A stretch of 64,000 nt of DNA from Pantoea eucrina (GCF_001691555.1 NZ_MAYN01000008.1:153694-217693), one strand, 5' to 3'; counted from the stretch's first letter, positions 9,929 through 19,090 are shown. Notes: a model not told the origin generated them from the letters alone. Made by a program: numbers and translations.

Positions 9929-10810
9929 TCAGAGCAGGTGCCAGAACGCGTGAATCAGCGGCTCCCCGAGCCGCTTTTTTTGTACGCAAACGCCCAGCTT
10001 CAGCGGCGCTACTGACTCCACGCCCTCCAGCGTCATCACCCGGTTTCGCACCGGCTCAGGGCTGTTCTCCAGTACCACATCCGGCACCAGCGCAATTCCG
10101 CAGCCCAGCGCCACCATCGAGATAATCGCCTCATGACCCGCCACCGTGGCGTAGATCTGCGGATTAGCGAGACGATAGCGCCGGAACCAGAGATCGATAC
10201 CGCGCCGCGCCGGCCCCTGATCCGGGATAATAAACGGGATCTGTGACCAGTCGGGCTGCGTCTGCGTGGCCTGACTGCGTACCGGGCAGGGCAGCGCCGG
10301 CGCAATCAGCACCAGCGGGATCAGTCCCAGCGGCGTAAAGCCGATGCTGGCGGGCAGCGATTCCGGCCGGCCGGCGATGGCCAGATCGGCCTCACCCGAC
10401 TGCACCATCTCAATGGCGTCTGCTGCGTCGCCGGTCGTAAGCTTGATCTCCACCTGCGGATGTTCAGCACGAAAGCGATCGAGAATCGGCGGCAGATGGC
10501 TGTACGCGGCGGTCACCGAGCAGAACAGACGCAGCTCACCGCTTAGTGAGGGGCCGTTGAGATCCATGACGTGACGCAGCTGCTGATACTGCAGCAGCGT
10601 CTGCTGGGCAAACTGGCGCAGACGTTCACCCGCTTCCGTCAGCGTCACGGTGCGGTTATCCCGCAGAAACAACGCATGACCGACATCCTCTTCCAGCCGC
10701 TGGATCTGGCGCGACAGCGTAGAGGGGCTGACGTGCATGGCGCGTGCCGTGCGGCCAAAATGGCAGCTTTCCGCCAGATGCAGAAAGAGTTTTAAATCGC
10801 GTAAATCCAT
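9929..10810 (-). CDS. ilvY: LysR-family activator of ilvC, IlvY
   Basis: This 293-residue LysR regulator has an N-terminal HTH (about 1-60: HFGRTARAMHVSPSTLSRQIQRLE) and a substrate-binding domain that in E. coli senses acetolactate or acetohydroxybutyrate, the IlvC substrates. It is divergent from ilvC with a 164-bp shared control region containing two IlvY-type operators, and it converges on ilvA with no gap between the stop codons. Length and position match E. coli IlvY (297 residues). Confidence 0.96.
   Translation of the reverse strand: MDLRDLKLFLHLAESCHFGRTARAMHVSPSTLSRQIQRLEEDVGHALFLRDNRTVTLTEAGERLRQFAQQTLLQYQQLRHVMDLNGPSLSGELRLFCSVTAAYSHLPPILDRFRAEHPQVEIKLTTGDAADAIEMVQSGEADLAIAGRPESLPASIGFTPLGLIPLVLIAPALPCPVRSQATQTQPDWSQIPFIIPDQGPARRGIDLWFRRYRLANPQIYATVAGHEAIISMVALGCGIALVPDVVLENSPEPVRNRVMTLEGVESVAPLKLGVCVQKKRLGEPLIHAFWHLL
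9957..9981 (+). terminator. Terminator of the ilvGMEDA operon, inside the 3' end of ilvY
   Basis: On the + strand a 7-bp stem (AGCGGCT / AGCCGCT) with a 5-nt loop and six T residues begins 28 nt after the ilvA stop. It lies within the last codons of the convergent ilvY gene, so ilvY coding sequence doubles as the ilv operon terminator. Confidence 0.75.
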
Positions 10811-10832
10811 CCGGGATCTCCTGACATTCTGT

Positions 10833-10880
10833 ATTGCAAAAATTGCAATGTAACGTTGTTAATATATCAATTTAAGCAAT
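10833..10880. promoter_or_regulatory. IlvY tandem operators and the ilvC promoter region
   Basis: Operator 1 is a perfect inverted repeat ATTGCA-AAAAT-TGCAAT at 10833-10849, just upstream of ilvY, so it can autoregulate that gene. A second, imperfect site (ATCAATTTAAGCAAT, 10866-10880) lies closer to ilvC. A -10-like TATGAT (10894-10899) without a good -35 box follows, as expected of an activator-dependent ilvC promoter. The arrangement parallels the E. coli ilvYC region. Confidence 0.8.
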
Positions 10881-10974
10881 GGATTTCCTGTCATATGATG
10901 GGGTCATTCGCGGCGCTGAAGCAGGCGCCGTTACCAGACAATAATGCAAACACAACATCGATGCGGAGTACCCC

Positions 10975-12450
10975 ATGGCTAACTACTTCAACACATTAAA
11001 CCTGCGCAATCAGTTAGCGCAGCTGGGCAAATGTCGCTTTATGGCGCGCGATGAGTTCGCCGATGGCGCCAGCTTCCTGAAAGGTAAAAAAGTAGTGATA
11101 GTGGGTTGTGGCGCACAGGGCCTGAACCAGGGTCTGAATATGCGTGACTCCGGACTGGACGTGGCTTATGCGCTGCGTGCAGAAGCGATTGCGGAAAAGC
11201 GCGCCTCGTTCCGCAAAGCAACAGAAAACGGCTTTAAAGTGGGCACCTATGAAGAGCTGATCCCGCAGGCAGATCTGGTGGTTAACCTGACGCCAGACAA
11301 ACAGCACTCCTCTGTTGTGAAAGCGGTTCAGCCCCTGATGAAAGATGGCGCTGCGCTGGGCTACTCGCACGGCTTTAATATTGTTGAAGTGGGCGAAACC
11401 ATTCGCAAAGATATCACCGTGGTGATGGTGGCACCGAAGTGCCCGGGTACTGAAGTACGCGAAGAGTATAAGCGTGGCTTTGGCGTTCCGACGCTTATCG
11501 CTGTGCATCCGGAAAACGATCCGAAAGGTGAAGGTATGGCCATCGCGAAAGCCTGGGCAGCGGCTACCGGCGGTGACCGTGCGGGCGTGCTGGAATCCTC
11601 CTTTGTGGCGGAAGTAAAATCGGACCTGATGGGTGAGCAGACTATTCTGTGCGGCATGCTTCAGGCGGGTTCGCTGCTCTGCTTCGACAAGCTGGTGGCT
11701 GAAGGGCACGATGTCGCCTACACCGAAAAACTGATTCAGTTCGGCTGGGAAACCATCACCGAATCGCTGAAGTTTGGCGGCATTACTCTGATGATGGATC
11801 GTCTCTCTAACCCGGCAAAAATCCGTGCGTATGCGCTTTCTGAGCAGCTGAAAACCATTATGGCGCCGCTGTTCCAGAAGCATATGGATGACATCATCTC
11901 GGGTGAATTCTCGTCCGGCATGATGGCTGACTGGGCAAACGACGACAAAAACCTGCTGACCTGGCGCGAAGAGACCGGCAAAACGGCGTTTGAAAACGCG
12001 CCGCAGTTTGAAGGCAAAATCGAAGAGCAGGAGTACTACGATAAAGGTGTCGTCATGGTCGCAATGGTAAAAGCGGGCGTTGAGCTGGCGTTTGAAACCA
12101 TGGTAGATGCCGGCATCATTGAAGAGTCTGCATACTATGAGTCGCTGCATGAGCTGCCGCTGATTGCCAATACCATCGCGCGTAAGCGCCTGTATGAGAT
12201 GAACGTGGTGATCTCCGATACCGCCGAGTATGGCAACTATCTGTTCTCATTCGCGGCCGTGCCGCTGCTGCAGGAGTTCATGACCACGCTGCAGCCAGGC
12301 GATCTGGGTAAAGCGACGGAAGGCACTCAGGTTGATAACGCGCAGCTGCGTGACGTTAATGAAGCGATTCGTCAGCATCCGATTGAAACCGTTGGCCGCA
12401 AACTGCGTGGCTATATGACCGATATGAAACGTATCGCGGTAGCTGGTTAA
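10975..12450 (+). CDS. ilvC: Ketol-acid reductoisomerase (class II)
   Basis: This 491-residue NADPH-dependent enzyme isomerises and reduces acetolactate or acetohydroxybutyrate to the dihydroxy acids used by IlvD. It has the N-terminal Rossmann motif [10 protein letters not shown] (about 45-54) and a duplicated C-terminal helical domain with the metal-binding acidic residues. The 491-residue length defines the class II (long) form found in enterobacteria. A CGGAG ribosome site precedes ATG 10975. It is divergent from ilvY and induced by its own substrates through IlvY in E. coli. Confidence 0.98.
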   Translation: MANYFNTLNLRNQLAQLGKCRFMARDEFADGASFLKGKKVVIVGCGAQGLNQGLNMRDSGLDVAYALRAEAIAEKRASFRKATENGFKVGTYEELIPQADLVVNLTPDKQHSSVVKAVQPLMKDGAALGYSHGFNIVEVGETIRKDITVVMVAPKCPGTEVREEYKRGFGVPTLIAVHPENDPKGEGMAIAKAWAAATGGDRAGVLESSFVAEVKSDLMGEQTILCGMLQAGSLLCFDKLVAEGHDVAYTEKLIQFGWETITESLKFGGITLMMDRLSNPAKIRAYALSEQLKTIMAPLFQKHMDDIISGEFSSGMMADWANDDKNLLTWREETGKTAFENAPQFEGKIEEQEYYDKGVVMVAMVKAGVELAFETMVDAGIIEESAYYESLHELPLIANTIARKRLYEMNVVISDTAEYGNYLFSFAAVPLLQEFMTTLQPGDLGKATEGTQVDNAQLRDVNEAIRQHPIETVGRKLRGYMTDMKRIAVAG

Positions 12451-12480
12451 ATCTTCCGCCCGACAATTTTCAGCCTCATC

Positions 12481-12505
12481 AAACCCCGGCCTGCCGGGGT
12501 TTTTT
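12481..12505 (+). terminator. ilvC terminator
   Basis: A 9-bp stem (AAACCCCGG / CCGGGGTTT) with a 4-nt loop ends in a T run, 30 nt after the ilvC stop. Confidence 0.92.
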
Positions 12506-12530
12506 ATTGCGCAGAACAGCGCCCGGGCAC

Positions 12531-12950
12531 AACGAGCCGCATAAATGCGGCCCCTACCGCGATACATACTGCAGAGGCGCCGCACCACCCGTAGGGGTGC
12601 CATTAATGGCGCCCTGGCTCAACGGGCCGCATAAATGCGGCCCCTAACCGCGATACATCCTGCAGAGGCGCTGCACCACCCGTAGGGGCGCCATTAATGG
12701 CGCCCTGGCTCAACGGGCCGCATAAATGCGGCCCCTACGCGATACACCCCGCAGGGGCGCCACACCACCCGTAGGGGCGCCATTAATGGCGCCCTGGCTC
12801 AACGGGCCGCATAAATGCGGCCCCTACCGCGATACATCCTGCAGAGGCGCCGCACCACCCGTAGGGGCGCCATTAATGGCGCCCTGGCTTAAGGGGCCGC
12901 ATAAATGCGGCCCCTACGCGATACACCCCGCAGGAGCGCCGCACCATCCC
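12531..12950. repeat. Tandem array A of 90-bp palindromic repeats
   Basis: Four full copies and one leading half copy repeat with a period of 89-91 bp. Each copy holds an element of about 57 bp with inverted ends (GTAGGGGC ... GCCCCTAC) at 12591-12646, 12682-12738, 12771-12827 and 12861-12917. Each element is two head-to-head hairpins: the perfect palindrome GGCGCCATTAATGGCGCC and GGCCGCAT-AA-ATGCGGCC, joined by CTGGCTCAAC. Copies are separated by a GC-rich spacer of about 33 bp (CGCGATACATCCTGCAGAGG...). No gene is supported in 12451-13017. The structure resembles a BIME or MITE-like family. Array B at 29.8-30.2 kb uses the same ends. Confidence 0.93.
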
Positions 12951-12970
12951 GCCCCCGCGGCCTACGCAAT

Positions 12971-12996
12971 AAAAAACCCGGACTGGCCGGGTTTTT
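12971..12996. terminator. Bidirectional terminator downstream of the yhjE-like gene
   Basis: A 10-bp stem (AAAAACCCGG / CCGGGTTTTT) with a 5-nt loop lies 22 nt beyond the stop of the leftward MFS gene. The A run on one side and T run on the other let it work in both directions. Confidence 0.85.
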
Positions 12997-13017
12997 GTAC
13001 TGCATCAGAACGCGACG

Positions 13018-14352
13018 TTACGCCGCATCATACAGCGTCTGGTGCCGTGTCTCTTTACAGGCGATCAGGGCAATCAGCGTCAGTACTGCCATAGCGGCAA
13101 GGTAGAAACCTACTGCCTGCAGGCCATAATTTGCATTGAGCCAGGTAGCGATATAAGGCGCGACGGAAGCCCCGAGAATCGACGACAAGTTATAAGAGAA
13201 AGAAGCACCGGTATAGCGCACTTCGGTCGGGAACAGCTCCGGCAGCAGCGCACCCATCGGACCAAACGTCAGGCCCATAATGCTCAGACCCAGCAGCAGA
13301 AAGCCCATCACCAGAATCTGCGAGCCGGAGCCAAGCAGCAGCGGAAACATCAGTGCAAAAGCGATAATCATCAGCGTAATCGTGATCATGGTTCTGCGGC
13401 GGCCAAAACGATCGGCCAGCAGACCGGCAATCGGTACCATTACGCCAAATCCGATTACCGCCACCATCAGCATCCACAGAAAACTGTTGCGCGAGTAGCC
13501 GAGTCCGACCGGTGCCGGCGCGGTGCCGTAGCTCATTGAGTAGACGGTCATGATGTAGAACAGCGTATAGGTAGCCAGCATGATAAACGTACCGAGAATG
13601 GTCGCCGTCATATGCTTGCTCAGCAGCGTGCCGATAGGCATACGCACCTGCTTCTGCTCCTTCTGCACTTTGGCAAAAACCGGACTCTCATGCAGCGAGA
13701 CGCGCACATAAAGGCCGATCAGCACCAGCACCGCCGAAAGGATAAACGGCACGCGCCAGCCCCACTGCATAAACTGCTCGTCGGTCAGCAGCCAGGAGAG
13801 CAGCAGGAACGTGCCGTTAGCAAAGAAAAAGCCAATCGGTGCGCCCAGCTGCGGGAACGAGCCGTAGAGCGCGCGCTTTTTCGCCGGCGCATTCTCCGTT
13901 GCCAGCAGCGCGGCACCTCCCCATTCACCGCCCAGCCCCAGTCCCTGGCCGAAGCGTGCCAGCGCCAGCAGCAGCGGCGCAGCAACGCCAATGGTTTCAT
14001 AACCCGGCAGCAGACCAATCAGCACTGTTGAGACGCCCATTGTCAGCAGCGAAGCGACCAGCGTCGCCTTACGACCGACGCGATCGCCAAAGTGACCAAA
14101 CACCGCTGAGCCGATTGGCCGCGCGACAAAGGCGATGGCAAAGGTTGCCAGCGACTGCAGGGTAGCAACGGTGGCATCCCCCTGCGGAAAGAAAATATGC
14201 GGAAAGACGATAACCGCTGCGGTGGCGTAAATGTAGAAATCGAAGAACTCGATAGCGGTACCGACCAGGGAAGCAACGACAACTTTACCGCGCGAATTGA
14301 CCGGCGCATCGTCGTGCAGTGCGTCAGGTGTTTCTGTGATGGAGGCTTGCAT
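13018..14352 (-). CDS. yhjE: MHS-family MFS transporter, YhjE-like
   Basis: This 444-residue, 12-helix major facilitator is of the metabolite:H+ symporter (MHS) type, which includes ShiA, ProP and KgtP. Visible family motifs are GTAIEFFDFYIYATAA in helix 1, the loop motif GHFGDRVGRK, and the long central loop after helix 6 with SLHESPVF. The substrate is unknown; sugar acids, dicarboxylates or shikimate-type compounds are family precedents. Neighbours YhjD and YhjC match the E. coli yhjC-yhjD-yhjE order, which supports the name. It is transcribed leftward toward repeat array A. Confidence 0.88.
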   Translation of the reverse strand: MQASITETPDALHDDAPVNSRGKVVVASLVGTAIEFFDFYIYATAAVIVFPHIFFPQGDATVATLQSLATFAIAFVARPIGSAVFGHFGDRVGRKATLVASLLTMGVSTVLIGLLPGYETIGVAAPLLLALARFGQGLGLGGEWGGAALLATENAPAKKRALYGSFPQLGAPIGFFFANGTFLLLSWLLTDEQFMQWGWRVPFILSAVLVLIGLYVRVSLHESPVFAKVQKEQKQVRMPIGTLLSKHMTATILGTFIMLATYTLFYIMTVYSMSYGTAPAPVGLGYSRNSFLWMLMVAVIGFGVMVPIAGLLADRFGRRRTMITITLMIIAFALMFPLLLGSGSQILVMGFLLLGLSIMGLTFGPMGALLPELFPTEVRYTGASFSYNLSSILGASVAPYIATWLNANYGLQAVGFYLAAMAVLTLIALIACKETRHQTLYDAA

Positions 14353-14560
14353 AAATGTTTCTTAATTGTAAATGTAAACCAGAAATATTACGCACCTGGT
14401 ATGCGGCATTCAATGAGCAAAAAGCGTGGCAAAACGGCGATTTTCGCCGAAAAAGAGGATAATGTCTGAGTTAACCGGATTGATGGCGGATGGCAGCGGC
14501 AGGGAGCATTTTTCTGGCGTGAATCGCTGCCAAACCGCTAAATAAAAGTGTCCTGCCGGG

Positions 14561-14602
14561 GTTTCCTGCTGGCGGATGCGCTGAAATTCGCCAGCAGGAA
14601 AC
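14561..14602. repeat. 14-bp perfect inverted repeat between yhjE and yhjD
   Basis: GTTTCCTGCTGGCG (14561-14574) and CGCCAGCAGGAAAC (14589-14602) form a perfect 14-bp stem with a 14-nt loop, about 40 nt beyond the yhjD stop. No T run follows on the yhjD (minus) strand, so it is not a canonical intrinsic terminator. It could stabilise the yhjD mRNA 3' end or bind protein. The 287-bp gap 14353-14639 holds nothing else I can support. Confidence 0.7.
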
Positions 14603-14639
14603 AGATATTACTGTTTAGTCAGTTGCCCTGCACACGCTG

Positions 14640-15641
14640 TCAGGAGGGCTGACGCGGCTGTGGCATTTCCGTGTCCCCTTTATATTTCGCCGTGGCGATC
14701 CACGCGGCGCAGAACAGCGTCAGGCGGGCAAAGAAGTAGAAAAACGCCATCAGGCCAAGTACCGAACCAAAGGCGGCGCCTGAAGGAGAGGTTGCCAGCT
14801 TCGGCAGCGTCAGCGTCATGACGAATTTAATCACCTCAAAGCCGATGGCTGCCAGCAGCGTACCGCGCAGCAGCGCTCTTTTACGCGGCTTATGACGCGG
14901 CAGGATCCAGAAAATCCACAGAAAGAGCAGATAGTTCGCCAGCACGGAGATTGAGAGAGCAATGACCGTCATGACCGGACGCAGCCAGTCAATGCCGTCC
15001 AGCCCCAGCGCACTGACGATAGCCGCCTGAGCAGCACCGGCAATCGAGGTCAGCGAAAGGGTGATCACCAGAGCCAGCATCAGCCCCAGGAGTGAAAAGA
15101 GATCGCGCAGATATTTCTTCCAGAACACCTCTTTATCATCCGGCGTTCGTTCCCAGACATCGCGCGACTGCGCGCGGACCGCTTCGCGCAGGTTGCCCAT
15201 CCAGTTGATACCGGAATAGAGCGCCAGCAGCAGACCGGTCAGACCCACGGTAGCGCGCTGCTGGATCGCGGTGTTCACGGTATTCTTCAGCGTGGTGGCG
15301 AGCGTGGGATCGCTGATGCTGCTGACAATTTTGTTAATCAGCTCTGACAGCAAATCCTGATTGGACGCCAGCACGAACCCCACGGCGGCAAACGACACCA
15401 TCAGGATCGGGATCAGTGATAAAAAAGAGAAATAGGTGATCGCCGCGCCAAACTGGCTGCCCAGCCGGTCATTAAAGCGATCCAGCGCCCGGATAAAGTG
15501 GGCCACAGCCGGAATAGACTGAAACCACGTGGCGAAGCGCGACACGCGACGAATTGAGCCATCCACGGTTTTGTTACCGGTGTGGATATCGATCAGCGGC
15601 TTTGGATCGGCGGCTGACTCCTGGGTTGTTTTGTCTGTCAT
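14640..15641 (-). CDS. yhjD: YhjD/YihY/BrkB-family inner-membrane protein
   Basis: This 333-residue protein has about six predicted membrane helices (FLSLIPILMVSFAAVGFVL, LTGLLLALYSGINWMG, LLGLMLALVITLSLTSIAG, VMTVIALSISVLANYLLFLWIFWILP and others) and matches the YihY/BrkB family and E. coli YhjD by length. Its function is not settled; specific mutations in E. coli yhjD suppress loss of Kdo2-lipid A by aiding lipid IVA export, suggesting a link to envelope lipid transport. It lies between yhjE and the yhjC-like regulator, all read leftward. Confidence 0.92.
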   Translation of the reverse strand: MTDKTTQESAADPKPLIDIHTGNKTVDGSIRRVSRFATWFQSIPAVAHFIRALDRFNDRLGSQFGAAITYFSFLSLIPILMVSFAAVGFVLASNQDLLSELINKIVSSISDPTLATTLKNTVNTAIQQRATVGLTGLLLALYSGINWMGNLREAVRAQSRDVWERTPDDKEVFWKKYLRDLFSLLGLMLALVITLSLTSIAGAAQAAIVSALGLDGIDWLRPVMTVIALSISVLANYLLFLWIFWILPRHKPRKRALLRGTLLAAIGFEVIKFVMTLTLPKLATSPSGAAFGSVLGLMAFFYFFARLTLFCAAWIATAKYKGDTEMPQPRQPS

Positions 15642-15710
15642 AGACGATAGGCATCCTGTTCACTGCGAAACTGAAATTATATACCCTAAATAACGGGCAC
15701 GGCGGATGCG

Positions 15711-16610
15711 TCAGGTGACGTACTCCTGCAGCACCTGACTCAGCCACTCCATAAACACCCGCACGCGGCGCGCCACGTTACGGCGGTGCGGATAGAGCAG
15801 CGTAATCGGCATCGGTTTTGCCGGAAAGGCGTGCAGCACTTCCACCAGCTGACCCGACTCCAGCAGCGGCTGAACACCCATTGCCGGCACCTGAATAATG
15901 CCCAGTCCGGCCAGGCAGGCGGCCCGATAGGTTTCAGTGCTGTTTACCGTGACCACGCCGCCGGTCTGCACATAGTGGCACTGCCGGCCATCAAAATATT
16001 CAAATCCCGGCGCGGACTGACCCAGCTGCTGGGTATAGTGCACCATGGCGTGCTGCGACAGCTCCTCCAGCCGTATCGGGCGTCCGAAGCGGGAAAGGTA
16101 GTCGGGACTGGCGCAGTTGATCAAGGCATAGGTGCCAATTTTTCGCGCAATCAGCCCGGAATCTTTCAGCTCGCCCACGCGCACCACGCAGTCAAACCCT
16201 TCACGGATCACATCCACCTGGCGATCGCTGCTGCTCAGCTCAAGCTCAATACCAGGATAGTGCTGCAGAAATTCCGGCAGACGCGGCAGAATAAAGCGCG
16301 TGGCCATCGCCACCGACATATCGACCCGCAGTTTGCCGCTCAGCGTGGCCGGGTCATGCTGAAACAGACTGTCCATATCTTCCATCATCGACAGCAGATC
16401 GAGGCAGCGATCGTAATAGACCAGCCCGTCCTGGGTGAGATGCACGCGCCGGGTGGTACGGTGCAGCAGGCGCGTGCCCATCTGATTTTCCAGCGCCTGC
16501 AGCTGACGTGACACACTGCCCTTGGGTAAACCCAGACTTTCCGCTGCCCGGGTAAAACTGCCCATCTCCGCGACCCGTACAAAAACCTGCATTGCATGAA
16601 TTTTATCCAT
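15711..16610 (-). CDS. yhjC: LysR-family regulator, YhjC-like
   Basis: This 299-residue LysR regulator has an N-terminal HTH (about 1-60: GSFTRAAESLGLPKGSVSRQLQALE) and an effector domain. It resembles E. coli YhjC through its whole length. ATG 16610 is chosen over a GTG three codons upstream because the product then starts MDKIHAMQ and has the same length as YhjC. It is divergent from the SDR gene at 16726, which is a plausible target. Its signal is unknown. Confidence 0.82.
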   Translation of the reverse strand: MDKIHAMQVFVRVAEMGSFTRAAESLGLPKGSVSRQLQALENQMGTRLLHRTTRRVHLTQDGLVYYDRCLDLLSMMEDMDSLFQHDPATLSGKLRVDMSVAMATRFILPRLPEFLQHYPGIELELSSSDRQVDVIREGFDCVVRVGELKDSGLIARKIGTYALINCASPDYLSRFGRPIRLEELSQHAMVHYTQQLGQSAPGFEYFDGRQCHYVQTGGVVTVNSTETYRAACLAGLGIIQVPAMGVQPLLESGQLVEVLHAFPAKPMPITLLYPHRRNVARRVRVFMEWLSQVLQEYVT

Positions 16611-16725
16611 GTTGTTCACCGATTGTTGTTGTTATTGAAACAGTGCTGCGCAGTTATCTGCGTTTATAGATCACTTTGGTTTGAATATCTTTATCAGACG
16701 TTCACTTTTGCAGCAGGAGAGAGTT

Positions 16726-17484
16726 ATGAATCACAAAATTGCGCTGATTACCGGCGGAAACCGCGGTCTGGGACGGAATGCAGCCCTGAAACTGGCCGCG
16801 CGCGGCACACATATTGTATTTACCTACCGAAGTCACGCCGATGAAGCGCAGAGAGTGGTGGAGGAGATCGAAGCGCTGGGCGTGCAGGCAGCTGCGCTGC
16901 CGCTGGACGTGGGTGACAGCCGCCAGTTCGCTGCCTTTGCACAACAGCTCACGCAGACGCTACAGCGCCTCTGGCAGCGCGACCGGTTTGATTTTCTGGT
17001 AAATAATGCAGGTCATGGCCACTATCGGCTGCTGACCGAAACCACTGAGGCGGAATTTGATGCGCTGGTCAATGTGCACCTGAAAGGCCCGTTTTTTCTG
17101 ACCCAGACGCTGCTGCCGCTGCTGAACGACGGCGGTAGCATCCTGAATATCTCCAGCGGCCTGACCCGCATCACGCAGCCCGGTTCCGGGACCTATGCCG
17201 CGATGAAAGGTGCCATGGAGGTGCTGACGCGCTATCAGGCGAAAGAGCTGGGCGCGCGGCGCATTCGCGTCAATATCCTGGCACCCGGCGCGATTGAGAC
17301 TGACTTTGGCGGCGGACGGGTGCGCGATACGCGTGACCTCAATGCGCAGATTGCGTCCGTCACCGCGCTGGGGCGGGTCGGGCTGCCGGACGACATCGGT
17401 GACGCTATCTGCATGCTGCTGAGCGAGGAGAGCGGCTGGATCACCGCCCAGCGCATTGAAGCATCGGGCGGTCAGGCGTTGTGA
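16726..17484 (+). CDS. Short-chain dehydrogenase/reductase (SDR)
   Basis: This 252-residue classical SDR has the cofactor motif TGGNRGLG (about 9-16), NNAG (about 92-95) and the catalytic YAAMK (about 156-160) with an upstream serine in NISSG. It probably reduces or oxidises an alcohol or ketone with NAD(P)(H); the substrate is unknown. ATG 16726 follows a strong CAGGAGAGAG; the in-frame extension to 16681 lacks a ribosome site. The divergent YhjC-like LysR gene next door is the likely regulator. Confidence 0.88.
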   Translation: MNHKIALITGGNRGLGRNAALKLAARGTHIVFTYRSHADEAQRVVEEIEALGVQAAALPLDVGDSRQFAAFAQQLTQTLQRLWQRDRFDFLVNNAGHGHYRLLTETTEAEFDALVNVHLKGPFFLTQTLLPLLNDGGSILNISSGLTRITQPGSGTYAAMKGAMEVLTRYQAKELGARRIRVNILAPGAIETDFGGGRVRDTRDLNAQIASVTALGRVGLPDDIGDAICMLLSEESGWITAQRIEASGGQAL

Positions 17485-17510
17485 CTGCCTGCTGACGTAA
17501 GAGCGGCGCG

Positions 17511-18359
17511 TCAGAGCGTGATGGTACCGTCTATTACCGTTACCGTCTGACCCCCAATCCAGATTGCCTCCTCCGTATAGGTAACGTCAATACGGCCGGT
17601 GCGCTGGATCACGCTGCCCTGGCGTGCCCGGTAGCTGCGCGTCTGGCCCTGTGCCGCCAGGTAGCGTGCCAGACAGGCATTAGCGCTGCCGGTGACCGGA
17701 TCTTCAGTGAGGCTGCCATTCTCCACCAGTAGCGCGCGCACCTCATACTGCTCCGGCTCCCCCGGCGGCAGTGTGCCAAAAATCAGCGTGCCGCTGACGC
17801 CAGCGCGCTGCTGCAGCTGCTGCAGATCGGCCGCGGAAGCCGTGACATCGCGTACCGCCTGCGCGCTGCTGAGCGGGATAAGCAGCCAGCGAATTCCCAT
17901 ATCCGCCACGGCAGGCGACTGCGTCAGATCAAAGGCCTCACTGTTAAGCGCGCGGCTTATCAGCGCATCGCTGAACGGCGTCAGGCTCGCCGCCGGGGCC
18001 GCGAACGCCAGCGCGCCATCGGCGGCGATACGCACTTCGACCAACCCGACGCCGCACTCCTGAATAATGCAGCCGGCGTTTTTCAGCGGCCAGCCCGCTT
18101 CCAGCAGCGCATGTGCCGTACCCAGCGTCGGGTGACCGGCAAACGGCAGCTCCCCTTCCGGGGTAAAAATGCGTACGCGGTAGTCCGCCGCACCGTGCTC
18201 TGGCGGCAGAACAAAGGTGGTCTCTGACAGATTGGTCCAGCGCGCAATGGCTGCCATCTGCCCGTCAGCTAACCCCTGTGCATCCATGATCACAGCCAGC
18301 GGATTTCCGCGGAATGCCGTTGCGGTAAAAACGTCCACTTGTTTAAACGCCACTCTCAT
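17511..18359 (-). CDS. PhzF-family isomerase-like protein
   Basis: This 282-residue protein has the diaminopimelate-epimerase-like two-domain fold of the PhzF family, with the signatures VDVFTATAFRGNPLAVI at the start, AGHPTLGTAHAL (about 75-86) and DPVTGSANACLARYL near the C-terminus. Phenazine PhzF isomerises trans-2,3-dihydro-3-hydroxyanthranilate, but there is no phenazine cluster here, so the substrate is unknown. The start at 18359 (MRVAFKQ) follows AAAAGGG and fits the family; an extension to 18407 does not. It converges on the SDR gene and diverges from the GST gene. Confidence 0.85.
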   Translation of the reverse strand: MRVAFKQVDVFTATAFRGNPLAVIMDAQGLADGQMAAIARWTNLSETTFVLPPEHGAADYRVRIFTPEGELPFAGHPTLGTAHALLEAGWPLKNAGCIIQECGVGLVEVRIAADGALAFAAPAASLTPFSDALISRALNSEAFDLTQSPAVADMGIRWLLIPLSSAQAVRDVTASAADLQQLQQRAGVSGTLIFGTLPPGEPEQYEVRALLVENGSLTEDPVTGSANACLARYLAAQGQTRSYRARQGSVIQRTGRIDVTYTEEAIWIGGQTVTVIDGTITL

Positions 18360-18466
18360 ATCGATCCCTTTTCTGTCAGTCAATATGGGGAATGATACCC
18401 TGCGCATGGTAAAAGCGTGCTAACAGGACTATGAATAGATTAATAATTCTGCAGGCGGAGTCCGCA

Positions 18467-19090
18467 ATGTTAAAAATTTTAGGTCGTAATACATCCATCA
18501 ACGTGCGCAAGGTGCTGTGGCTCTGCGCTGAGCTGAATATCACCTATAAACATGAGGCCTGGGGCGACGACGGGCTGTCGCTGCATGCACCGCAGTTTAT
18601 GGCGCTGAATCCCAACGCGCTGGTGCCGGTCATCATCGACGACGGGCTGGTGATATGGGAATCCAACGCTATTCTGCGCTACCTGGCCAGCAACTACGGT
18701 GGCGCATGGCTCTATCCGGACGAACCGCGCGTACGCGCGCCGGTGGATCAGTGGATCGACTGGCAGGCCACTGAGCTGAATACCTCCTGGCGCTACGCCT
18801 TTATGTCTCTGGTGCGTAATTCGCCGGCGCATCAGGATCCCCGCCTGCTCGCGGCAGCGGTAAAAGGCTGGACGCACACCATGGGCATTCTCAACCAGCA
18901 GCTGGAAAAATCGGGCCGCTACGTGGCCGGACGTCACTTCAGCCTGGCGGATATTCCGGTCGGCCTGGCGGTGAACCGCTGGTTTGAGACGCCGCTGGAT
19001 CACCCCGATTTTCCGGCGATACAGACTTATTATGAGCGGCTGACGGAGCGTCCCGGCTTTACCACCTGGGGACGCAACGGCACGCCTTAG
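18467..19090 (+). CDS. Glutathione S-transferase family protein
   Basis: This 207-residue soluble GST has an N-terminal thioredoxin-like domain ([27 protein letters not shown], and ESNAILRYL for the glutathione carboxylates) and an all-helical C-terminal domain with [14 protein letters not shown]. Ser or Asn near residue 10 is likely to contact glutathione, as in beta and theta-like bacterial GSTs. I prefer ATG 18467 (GGCGGAG, 6-nt spacing) to ATG 18431 because family members begin at this point. Its 3' end overlaps the convergent MocR gene by 4 bp. Confidence 0.86.
   Translation: MLKILGRNTSINVRKVLWLCAELNITYKHEAWGDDGLSLHAPQFMALNPNALVPVIIDDGLVIWESNAILRYLASNYGGAWLYPDEPRVRAPVDQWIDWQATELNTSWRYAFMSLVRNSPAHQDPRLLAAAVKGWTHTMGILNQQLEKSGRYVAGRHFSLADIPVGLAVNRWFETPLDHPDFPAIQTYYERLTERPGFTTWGRNGTP

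Noticed and set aside
11014..12150. 378-codon frame antisense to ilvC
   Set aside because: ilvC is unmistakable on the other strand. The antisense protein is His- and Phe-rich without domains.
12531..12950. Possible CRISPR array, because of regular 90-bp repetition
   Set aside because: The spacers are as conserved as the repeats, repeats are long and internally palindromic, and no cas genes are near. It is a tandem duplication array.
12726..13094. 122-codon open frame across the repeat array
   Set aside because: Its protein is just the repeat unit translated (repeated proline-rich blocks), there is no ribosome site, and it runs through a terminator.
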